5,418 nt of DNA from PVC group bacterium (GTDB lineage Bacteria > Verrucomicrobiota > Kiritimatiellia > CAIKKV01 > PXCX01): contig PXCX01000292.1 in NCBI GenBank assembly GCA_003565195.1, forward strand, positions 1 to 5,418. Direction: 5' to 3'. Positions within the stretch are counted from its first letter, which is position 1; each line of letters opens with the position of its first letter. The notes beneath the pieces were generated by a model. The model worked only from the letters and a program-made list of their open reading frames with translations. It did no database searches and was not told the DNA's origin. The position numbers and the translations under genes were made by a program. Shown piece after piece: positions 1-5,018 of this stretch.

Positions 1-2
1 CT

Positions 3-257
3 CTCCAGGTTGTCCTGGGGTCGCGATTGAAGTTCATCGACCGCCCGTGGGGATTGGATGCCGTCATGCGTTTTCACAAGTGGGCCGCCATTGTGGCCAC
101 CTTCCTCCTGCTGCTGCATCCCGCCGTGTTGCTGCTAACATATGTTAACCAGATGGATATGGAGTTTTCCCCGGCATTCGCCATTCAGCGTTCCGCCGCC
201 TCAAGTCGCGCGGCCACCTCATCCCAGTCGATCACATGCCAGAATGCCTCGATATAG
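3..257 (+). pseudogene. Ferric-reductase-like transmembrane protein, fragment cut off at its 3' side
   Basis: The frame is open from the left edge, so the true start lies outside the window. Residues 1-50 read like the ferric reductase/NADPH-oxidase-type transmembrane domain: a G-S-R-L-K loop, then RPWGLDAVMRFHKW, then a hydrophobic helix ending in LLLLHP. In this family paired histidines on neighbouring helices bind haem; here H25 (RFHKW) and H39 (LLHP) are candidates. Family members usually have about 400 or more residues with further helices and FAD/NAD-binding domains. Here recognisable sequence ends around residue 50 (near position 150), and the last 24 codons before TAG at 255 are only the antisense of the dismutase gene's 3' end. 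I infer a gene truncated by rearrangement, with its remainder replaced by the dismutase unit. A 12-bp palindrome (TAACATATGTTA, 136-147) lies at the apparent junction. Family call moderately sure; truncation well supported by the lack of any continuing frame. Confidence 0.6.
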
Positions 258-883
258 CTGCCACGCTGATTCTGATACTGCAAATAATAGGCATGTTCCC
301 AAACATCGAGGGCCAGAATCGGAGTCCCTTGCCGATCCACTATGTCCATCAGCGGATTATCCTGGTTCGGTGTTGAACTCACAAACAGTTCACCATTGGC
401 ATCGACGCACAACCAGGCCCATCCGCTGCCGAAACGGGTTGCGGCAGCTTCGTTAAAGGTTGCACGAAAAGCTTCGAAGGAACCGAACGCCGCTTCCAAC
501 CGACGCGCCAGATCCCCGTCGGGGCGTCCTCCGCCCGCGGGCGACGATACCTGCCAAAACAGGTCGTGATTGTAAACGCCACCGGCATTGTTGCGTACTG
601 TATCAGAATTTTCGCTGATGTTTGCGAATATCCGCTCTAACGACTGCCCGGCCAGTGGAGTGCCCTTGATAGCCGCCGTAAAATTATTGAAATAAGCCCG
701 ATGATGCCGGTCATAATGAATTTCCATTGTCTTGGCATCGATATGGGGTTCCAAGGCGTCGTAAGGATACGGCAGTGGTTTGAACTTATGCTCAACCGTT
801 TCATCTGCTATAGCGCTCAGACATAGACTCAGCACGACCAACAATAGCTTGGGCAAATCTCGTAAGTACAAAGGTGAAAACAT
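185..883 (-). CDS. Exported superoxide dismutase, Fe/Mn family
   Basis: Converts superoxide to hydrogen peroxide and oxygen. The 232-residue product begins with a signal peptide: a charged start, a hydrophobic stretch at 13-25 and an A-I-A site, so cleavage after A26 and a periplasmic location are likely. The mature part is a full-length Fe/Mn SOD. Metal ligands are H56 (MEIHYDRHH), H106 (VYNHDLFW), D193 and H197 (LDVWEHAYY); the gateway tyrosine is Y64. The second-shell glutamine sits in the C-terminal domain (Q174, in TPNQDNPLM), while the position of the Fe-type N-terminal glutamine is glycine (AGGVYNH). This is the Mn-type arrangement, so I infer Mn or cambialistic use. GGAG sits 6 nt before the ATG, after a run of seven A's. 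It lies 48 bp downstream of the thioredoxin-like gene on the same strand, probably co-transcribed. Most bacterial SODs of this family are cytoplasmic, so the export signal is notable. Confidence 0.93.
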   Translation of the reverse strand: MFSPLYLRDLPKLLLVVLSLCLSAIADETVEHKFKPLPYPYDALEPHIDAKTMEIHYDRHHRAYFNNFTAAIKGTPLAGQSLERIFANISENSDTVRNNAGGVYNHDLFWQVSSPAGGGRPDGDLARRLEAAFGSFEAFRATFNEAAATRFGSGWAWLCVDANGELFVSSTPNQDNPLMDIVDRQGTPILALDVWEHAYYLQYQNQRGSYIEAFWHVIDWDEVAARLEAAER

Positions 884-931
884 GAGGTGCTCCTTTTTTT
901 GGGGTTACGCCGTATCGTTGATCACGACCGC

Positions 932-1516
932 TTAAAAAACCAGGTCACAGGCGTCCGGCGGCATCCAGTGCGCGTCCTGACCATCCCATTTGACGTTGCA
1001 CCCGATTGGATTGGTTTTCGGCCGGTGGATCGGTCGCCCCGCCAGATGGTCCGACAGTGCGTTTTCCAGATCGTTGACCGTGATCTTCGAGGCATCGCGC
1101 GGGTTATCGACACCGCGTCCGGTATAGATCAGTTTGCGTTGCTTGTCGAAGACGAAGAAATGCGGGGTGCGCAGGGCGCCATAGGCACGGGCCACGTCCT
1201 GGGTGGCATCGTGCAGATAGAGCCAGGGAAAGCGGTGCTCTTGCATTCGCTCGACCATATGCTCGAAGGAGTCTTCGGCATAGGTGTTCTTGCTATTGGA
1301 ATTGATGCCAACAAAACGAACGCCTTGATCGGCGAACGCCAAGGCGGTTTTCCTTGTCACATCATCCGATCCGATCACGAACGGGCAATGATTGCAAGTG
1401 AAAAAGATAACCAATACGGGATCGGCGTCGAAATCCTTGAGCGAATAAGTGTTGCCATCTGTTGCCGGCAGCCGGAAATCCGGCGCATTTTCTCCGATTG
1501 ACAGTGTAAAGGCCAT
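932..1516 (-). CDS. Thioredoxin-fold (AhpC/TSA-like) family protein with CNHC motif
   Basis: A 194-residue redoxin-type protein. The N-terminus (IGENAPDFRLPATDG) is the usual opening of AhpC/TSA and thioredoxin-like proteins. It is followed by a beta strand (PVLVIFF) and the redox motif T-C41-N-H-C44-P, as in a family of small thioredoxin-like proteins of unknown substrate. The cis-proline region is probably RTPHFFVFD. The C-terminus (IGCNVKWDG...ACDLVF) carries two more cysteines, C173 and C190, typical of this subfamily. No signal peptide is visible, so a cytoplasmic thiol-disulfide or peroxide-reducing role is inferred. The ATG at 1516 was chosen because AAGGAG lies 8 nt upstream; a TTG nine codons earlier lacks such a site. 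The gene precedes the exported dismutase by 48 bp, suggesting a joint oxidative-stress transcript. I see no convincing sigma70 promoter upstream. Confidence 0.88.
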   Translation of the reverse strand: MAFTLSIGENAPDFRLPATDGNTYSLKDFDADPVLVIFFTCNHCPFVIGSDDVTRKTALAFADQGVRFVGINSNSKNTYAEDSFEHMVERMQEHRFPWLYLHDATQDVARAYGALRTPHFFVFDKQRKLIYTGRGVDNPRDASKITVNDLENALSDHLAGRPIHRPKTNPIGCNVKWDGQDAHWMPPDACDLVF

Positions 1517-1543
1517 AATACATTCTCCTTGTTTCCTAGCCAA

Positions 1544-1774
1544 ACATATTTGAAATTTATTGGTATTGTTCGGACCTTATTTGCATACGACATCGCGGGT
1601 GATGCAGGCGTTCAGAGTTCAGGAGGAGCTTCCCTGGGCTCTGGGCCCCTTAACACTTCAGCGGAGCTGACTAGTCTTATGGATTTGTCCCGTAGACTTG
1701 AGTAACCCACTATCTGTCCTTGATCCTTAATTATGCCAGTAAACCCTGCCGAATGCAACCCGGATGTCGAGTGG
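1544..1774. other. Intergenic stretch without a recognisable gene
   Basis: About 230 bp between the divergent redox gene and the palindrome. I find no conserved reading frame, tRNA-like cloverleaf or repeat in it, only short chance symmetries such as GACTAGTC. The part next to 1516 must contain the promoter of the thioredoxin/dismutase pair. It has AT-rich stretches (1541-1582) but no clear pair of -35 and -10 boxes. It may hold remnants of decayed sequence; I cannot assign any. Confidence 0.5.
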
Positions 1775-1822
1775 GGGCGCATATCACTTTATGTTGCATG
1801 CAACATAAAGTGATATGCGCCC
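1775..1822. repeat. Perfect 48-bp palindrome with no loop
   Basis: Two 24-bp arms are exact reverse complements and meet at a central GCATGC with no spacer. Each arm starts with GGGCGCATATCAC from the outside and ends in TTGCA at the centre. Symmetry stops exactly at both ends (G1774 and G1823 do not pair). It lies 16 bp upstream of the -35 box of the flavodoxin operon. No U-run follows on either strand, so an ordinary intrinsic terminator is not indicated. A REP-like or MITE-like element, a protein-binding operator, or a bidirectional RNA-end hairpin are all possible. Its outer ends match the hairpin at 4801-4827. Confidence 0.95.
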
Positions 1823-1838
1823 GGTGTGGAATTCCCGC

Positions 1839-1867
1839 TTTTCAACTCAGACTCCGCATGATATGAT
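1839..1867 (+). promoter_or_regulatory. Sigma70-type promoter of the flavodoxin operon, extended -10
   Basis: The -35 box TTTTCA (1839-1844) is followed by a 17-bp spacer and the -10 box TATGAT (1862-1867), which matches five of six consensus bases. A TGA triplet just before it makes an extended -10. The inferred transcript start near 1874 leaves a leader of about 23 nt with GGAGG at 1886-1890. The 48-bp palindrome ends 16 bp upstream, in the place where an activator or repressor could act. Confidence 0.6.
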
Positions 1868-1896
1868 GTGGCGGCCAAGATATCTGGAGGGCGGGC

Positions 1897-2403
1897 ATGA
1901 ATATCGGGATTATCATCCATTCGGTAACCGGCAATACCTATTCGGTCGGCATGCGCCTGCGGGACTCCCTGACCGTAGCCGGCCATACCGTCCAACTGGA
2001 ACGCGTCAAATCCGATGGCCCGGTCAAACCGCGGGATACAAACGTTAAACTCACCTGCGCACCGGAGATCGCCGGCTACGAGGCGGTCATCATCGGCGCG
2101 CCCGTTCATGCTTTCAGTCTCTCACCGGTCATGCAGGCCTATTTGAATCAGGTCGACGCCCTTGACGACAAACCGGTTGCCGGCTTGGTCACCATGTTTT
2201 TCCCATTCGCCTGGATGGGTGGCAACAGAGCCTTACGCCAATTACGCCAAATCTGCCAAGCCAAGGGCGCCCGACTCCGCGGGATGGGCGCCGTCAACTG
2301 GTGCCGTCCCACCCGTGAAGCACAGATCAAGGCATTGACCAATACGTTGAGCGCCGCCATACAATCGTCCGCCGACCACGCAACCCCACCGAACACCCCG
2401 TAA
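1897..2403 (+). CDS. Flavodoxin-like FMN-binding protein
   Basis: The 168-residue protein has a flavodoxin fold. The opening strand MNIGIIIHS leads into the FMN phosphate loop S-V-T-G-N-T (residues 9-14), the family signature. A second strand and loop, VIIGAPVHAFSLSP (64-77), matches the loop that flanks the isoalloxazine ring in flavodoxins and NAD(P)H:quinone reductase relatives. The third flavin loop is probably FPFAWMGGN (102-110). It likely carries electrons or reduces a small substrate in the cytoplasm; the partner cannot be read from sequence. GGAGG lies 6 nt before the ATG. It is the first gene of a plus-strand unit, 15 bp ahead of a multispan membrane protein, so the two may share a membrane-associated redox task. 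The proline-rich tail (ATPPNTP) is probably disordered. Confidence 0.85.
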   Translation: MNIGIIIHSVTGNTYSVGMRLRDSLTVAGHTVQLERVKSDGPVKPRDTNVKLTCAPEIAGYEAVIIGAPVHAFSLSPVMQAYLNQVDALDDKPVAGLVTMFFPFAWMGGNRALRQLRQICQAKGARLRGMGAVNWCRPTREAQIKALTNTLSAAIQSSADHATPPNTP

Positions 2404-2418
2404 CCAAGGAGATCAGCC

Positions 2419-3288
2419 ATGTTCGCATCGTTTTCCCGAAGCTGGCGTTTCGCCAAAGCGAGTTATAGTCTGGTATGGCGTCACAAACGGCTGCTGGTAT
2501 TCCCGCTTTTTTCGGGAATCGCCGCCATCCTAGTACTGGCATCCTTCCTCCCCCCGCTGCATCAAACCGGTGCGCTGGCGGCTTGGAGCGAAGCGGCAAC
2601 CGAATCCGGCGAGCAAACGCTCCCACCCGCGGCCTGGATCACGCTTTTCATCTATTACGTGGTCAATTATTTTGTCATCGTCTTCTTCAAAGCGGGGTTG
2701 GTGGTCTGCGCAATGCGATCCATGCAGGGACAACCGGTCCGCGTCATGGACGGCTTGAGCGAGGCAGCCAAACGCTGGTACGCCATTCTGTGCTGGGCTG
2801 TCGTCTCCTCGGTTGTCAGCGTCATTTTGCGTGCTCTGGAGTCAAACAAGAAAACCGGACGCTTTGTGGTGGCGATTCTGGGTACGGCGTGGACCGCCAT
2901 GACCTATTTCGTGATCCCGATCATCGTGATTGACAGCCGGGGCCCCATCCAGGCGGTCCGCGATTCCGCGAACACCCTGAAACAAACCTGGGGAACCGCG
3001 TTAACCGGTAATTTCTCGATGGGACTCATCAATTTCGTTGTGGTCATACCGATGTTCATTCTGATCGGATTCCTGCTTTGGATGGGTTTCTCGGTAGGAA
3101 CACCGATAGCCGTGGGCGCCGCGATCGCGGTTGCGGTCATTCTGATCCTGACCTTCGGCTGCCTCAGTTCAGCGGCCGGCATGGTCTTCAAGGCCATTCT
3201 GTTCAGTTACGCAACCGGAAAAAGCCTGCCGGAAACCGTACCCGCCGCGGAACTGGCAAACGCCTTCAGGCAAGCGCCCGATCGATAA
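2419..3288 (+). CDS. DUF6159-like multispan membrane protein
   Basis: A 289-residue integral membrane protein of unknown function. A short basic N-terminal segment (SWRFAKASYSLVWRHKRLL) precedes hydrophobic spans at about 25-44, 72-98, 119-139, 149-171, 201-222 and 228-249, giving six or seven helices. The segment MTYFVIPIIVIDSRGPIQAVRDSANTLKQTWG (161-192) matches the conserved core I recall for DUF6159 and similar glycerophosphodiesterase membrane-domain-like proteins: a helix ending in a short G-P-I-A linker, then an amphipathic helix with K..W. No catalytic motif is visible. AAGGAG (2406-2411) sits 7 nt before the ATG, and the gene starts 15 bp after the flavodoxin stop, so the two are almost certainly co-transcribed. 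Family name is from memory of the motif; membrane topology is directly visible. Confidence 0.8.
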   Translation: MFASFSRSWRFAKASYSLVWRHKRLLVFPLFSGIAAILVLASFLPPLHQTGALAAWSEAATESGEQTLPPAAWITLFIYYVVNYFVIVFFKAGLVVCAMRSMQGQPVRVMDGLSEAAKRWYAILCWAVVSSVVSVILRALESNKKTGRFVVAILGTAWTAMTYFVIPIIVIDSRGPIQAVRDSANTLKQTWGTALTGNFSMGLINFVVVIPMFILIGFLLWMGFSVGTPIAVGAAIAVAVILILTFGCLSSAAGMVFKAILFSYATGKSLPETVPAAELANAFRQAPDR

Positions 3289-3291
3289 CGT

Positions 3292-3660
3292 ATGTCCAAT
3301 GCCCTTGCACCAAGCCTTCTCTGGATGATTCCACTCGCGATAGGCCTTGAGACACCGCAATTGCATGCATCTGTTATGTTTGTCCTGGGTATTGGCGGCG
3401 GGATCACGGCTCTGATATACAGGGAAATAGTACTGGCCATTGCCACGGCGTTCTGGGGCAGCCTGCTTCTGGTTTATTCTGTATTCGGGTTGGTTGGAGC
3501 ACTCGTGATAGGTAAGTTTTTAGCGTCGCCCGCCGAGATGATGCCGCCTTTACTGGAATTGTGGACACTTGGATTTGTTCGAGCGTTGCTGCCCATTGTC
3601 GTCTTTGCTTTGACCATTTTGGGTACCGTTTTCCAGATTCGTCAGGCTACGAGGGGTTAG
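3292..3660 (+). CDS. Small four-helix membrane protein, possibly TMEM198/DUF4203-like
   Basis: A 122-residue, strongly hydrophobic protein with about four spans, roughly residues 5-18, 25-42, 45-75 (perhaps two helices) and 93-115, and a basic C-terminus (QIRQATRG) likely in the cytoplasm. The segment GGGITALIYREIVLAIATAFWGSLLLVYS resembles repeats in TMEM198/DUF4203 proteins, where a glycine-rich helix precedes an arginine-containing turn; this is a weak resemblance. If the relation holds, the protein is shorter than usual and may lack N-terminal helices. No Shine-Dalgarno site precedes the ATG. The upstream gene ends only 3 nt earlier, in the same reading frame (TAA, one sense codon, ATG), so translation probably depends on reinitiation. 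It is the last gene of the unit. Confidence 0.65.
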   Translation: MSNALAPSLLWMIPLAIGLETPQLHASVMFVLGIGGGITALIYREIVLAIATAFWGSLLLVYSVFGLVGALVIGKFLASPAEMMPPLLELWTLGFVRALLPIVVFALTILGTVFQIRQATRG

Positions 3661-3699
3661 ACCGGAAGGCTCGTAAAGGTTCTTTTCTGAACACTGAAA

Positions 3700-3725
3700 C
3701 CCTACGCGATACGCAGGGCTTTATC
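3700..3725. terminator. Weak hairpin between convergent genes, possible bidirectional terminator
   Basis: CCCT pairs with AGGG and, after a 2-nt bulge, GCG pairs with CGC around an ATA loop (3700-3718). It is followed by CTTTAT on the plus strand and by GGGTTTC when read on the minus strand. It lies in the 78-bp gap between the plus-strand membrane gene and the minus-strand deacetylase, the expected place for shared termination. The stem is short and the U-tracts are poor, so efficiency is doubtful. Confidence 0.35.
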
Positions 3726-3738
3726 GTCAGATTGAGGG

Positions 3739-4659
3739 TTAGGTCAGTGTTTGCGTGGCCGTGTAATGCCGGATAACCTCTTCGTAGGTGGCGCTTACGG
3801 GCGTCCAGCCTAGCTCGCGGCATTCGGGTTTGATCCCTTCCAGCACGGTTCGAAGATCGTTCGCCGCCTGTGAAGCAGCGCTGGTGAAATCGCGGTCGTT
3901 ATGAACATCGATCACGAGCGTTTTAACAGGTGGATCGTCGGCCGCCATTCCCTGCAATATCTGGCGCAGAAGCTCGCGACGGTTGTATGCCACTTCGTCG
4001 GTTTCGGAATATACGCCTCCCGGTCGCAAATCGCGGTAATGCTGGAACCCAACGGGATGATGACAAAGTGGCGTGGTCAGGCCGACGGAGAGCGGGATGT
4101 CAACAAACGGAAGGTCTCCTGCGCATTGCCGGAAGGTGCGATGGGCGAAATGGGTGTAAGGACAGGCGCCCGACCAGACGCAGAATCGATCCGGCCATAT
4201 ACGGCCGGGAATCGATATGCCGCCCCCGATAAAACCCAAATCGTAAAGCACTCCGTAGGTAGAATCGTTGGCGGAGAAACAGCCGGGACGGAAAATCAGG
4301 GGACGGACACCCAATCCGTTCTCGTACATTTTCGAAGCTGATTCGATCAATTCGCGCTGTTCGGCGGCTTCGAATCCACCAAGCTCGCAACGACGGGTTG
4401 CCCCGGCGAACTTTGAAGTGTGTAGATGCAAGCCGACTCCGCTGCCGGCCCTCTCGATCGTGCGGTAGAATTCAGGGTAGGCCTCGACCAATTCGGGATG
4501 AACGAAATAGGTTCCCCGATAGCCCGCGGAATGCAGGATACCCTGAAAATCCCTGACCGAATGCATGCCGGCTTCGTCGGATGCCGGTCCGGAGTTTCCG
4601 GTTTTCTCCGAGCGTGGCTCCACATCCATCGTGAATAAAACGAATAAACTGGTTTCCAT
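3739..4659 (-). CDS. Polysaccharide deacetylase family (NodB-like) protein
   Basis: A 306-residue protein of the carbohydrate esterase 4 fold, which removes acetyl groups from sugar polymers. Motif 1 is FTMDVEP with D12 as the likely catalytic base; the usual second aspartate is valine, as in the DVE-type branch. Motif 2 is GLHLHTSKF, with H78 and H80 as candidate metal ligands. Motif 3 is FRPGCF (R124-P-G). The C-terminal VIDVHND (D251, H253) fits the last metal-site strand. No signal peptide is seen, so it may be cytoplasmic and act on a sugar precursor; substrate unknown. The ATG at 4659 was chosen because GGAG lies 5 nt upstream; a TTG 12 codons earlier has no such support. It is transcribed alone from the promoter at 4765-4793 with a leader of about 100 nt. 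Its neighbours give no linked glycan genes. Confidence 0.85.
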   Translation of the reverse strand: METSLFVLFTMDVEPRSEKTGNSGPASDEAGMHSVRDFQGILHSAGYRGTYFVHPELVEAYPEFYRTIERAGSGVGLHLHTSKFAGATRRCELGGFEAAEQRELIESASKMYENGLGVRPLIFRPGCFSANDSTYGVLYDLGFIGGGISIPGRIWPDRFCVWSGACPYTHFAHRTFRQCAGDLPFVDIPLSVGLTTPLCHHPVGFQHYRDLRPGGVYSETDEVAYNRRELLRQILQGMAADDPPVKTLVIDVHNDRDFTSAASQAANDLRTVLEGIKPECRELGWTPVSATYEEVIRHYTATQTLT

Positions 4660-4764
4660 TTCATCTCCACACACGCTGACCCGATTTGCTCGCAACCTTT
4701 TTGACGCGGAGTCATTGGAGGCTGCCGTGCGCCAAGGGTAAGCTTCTTTTCGCTTGTAAGAGAA

Positions 4765-4793
4765 ATAATATCAGGCCATAAGGTATCGTTCAA
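4765..4793 (-). promoter_or_regulatory. Sigma70-type promoter of the deacetylase gene
   Basis: Read on the minus strand: -35 TTGAAC (4793-4788), 17-bp spacer, -10 TATTAT (4770-4765), preceded by TGA as an extended -10. The predicted start near 4758 leaves a leader of about 100 nt before the ATG at 4659. The hairpin at 4801-4827 lies just upstream of the -35 box. Confidence 0.6.
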
Positions 4794-4800
4794 TGTTATT

Positions 4801-4827
4801 TGTGGGCGCATTCACTATGCGCCCGCA
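4801..4827. repeat. Short hairpin sharing its arms with the 48-bp palindrome
   Basis: GGGCGCAT (4804-4811) pairs exactly with ATGCGCCC (4817-4824) around the loop TCACT. After one T/G mismatch (wobble in RNA), TG and CA extend the stem to 4801-4827. The arms equal the outer 8 bp of the palindrome at 1775-1822, and even the loop bases TCACT recur there (TATCACT). Its position 7 bp upstream of the deacetylase -35 box parallels the other copy's place upstream of the flavodoxin promoter. Confidence 0.8.
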
Positions 4828-4832
4828 GACCC

Positions 4833-4905
4833 AAAAATCGCCGCAAATTAAAAAACGAAAAAAACGACAAAACCGCTTGACAGAATCCGGATGATGTGAT
4901 AGGTC
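4833..4905 (+). promoter_or_regulatory. A-tract-rich region with a consensus -35 box, possible promoter for the rightward gene
   Basis: Runs of A's at 4833-4837, about 4853-4857 and 4859-4864 form a UP-element-like, probably curved tract. TTGACA (4877-4882), a perfect -35 hexamer, follows. The -10 is poor: TGT then GATAGG (4895-4903) gives an extended -10 with a 15-bp spacer. It points toward the repeat-containing reading frame and would leave a leader of over 100 nt. An inverted repeat, GATGAT-N11-ATCATC (4890-4912), overlaps the -10 and could be an operator. Confidence 0.4.
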
Positions 4906-4920
4906 AATCATCAAACGAAT

Positions 4921-4997
4921 GGAGCGGTGTGTCGAATCCGCATCAATTAATCTCCCGCTCCGTTCGCGGATACGAAACGTCGATCAAACGCTGATCG
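4921..4997 (+). other. Leader with several small hairpins, no gene
   Basis: Between the putative promoter and the first ATG I see GGAGCGG (4921-4927) pairing with CCGCTCC (4955-4961), an alternative TCCG-TTCG-CGGA hairpin (4959-4970), and CGATCA-AACGC-TGATCG (4981-4997). The first two are mutually exclusive because they share 4959-4961. This would permit a leader-RNA switch, but such small stems are also common by chance. No coding frame is apparent. Confidence 0.3.
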
Positions 4998-5018
4998 CCG
5001 GGCAGCCGGCCATCACGC

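Noticed and set aside
803..883. Lipoprotein signal on the dismutase (LSLC around residue 21)
   Set aside because: Leu directly before the Cys does not fit the lipobox, and a normal A-I-A cleavage site follows at 24-26.
887..1501. Long open frame of 204 codons on the plus strand opposite the thioredoxin-like gene
   Set aside because: It is the antisense of a clear conserved gene, has no recognisable domain and no ribosome-binding site; a codon-bias shadow.
932..1543. Start of the thioredoxin-like gene at a TTG nine codons upstream
   Set aside because: The ATG at 1516 has AAGGAG at 8 nt and begins where the family normally begins; the extra residues would overlap the ribosome-binding site.
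1600..1740. Possible tRNA or mobile-element remnant in the gene-free stretch
   Set aside because: No cloverleaf, terminal inverted repeats, target duplication or transposase-like frame could be found.
1775..1822. Intrinsic terminator
   Set aside because: No T-run follows the stem on either strand, and no gene ends toward it from either side.
3901..4341. 146-codon plus-strand frame inside the deacetylase gene
   Set aside because: Antisense to the well-supported NodB-like gene, with no domain similarity.
3739..4695. Start of the deacetylase at a TTG at 4695
   Set aside because: The ATG at 4659 has GGAG at 5 nt, and the conserved domain starts right after it; the upstream 12 residues look non-coding.
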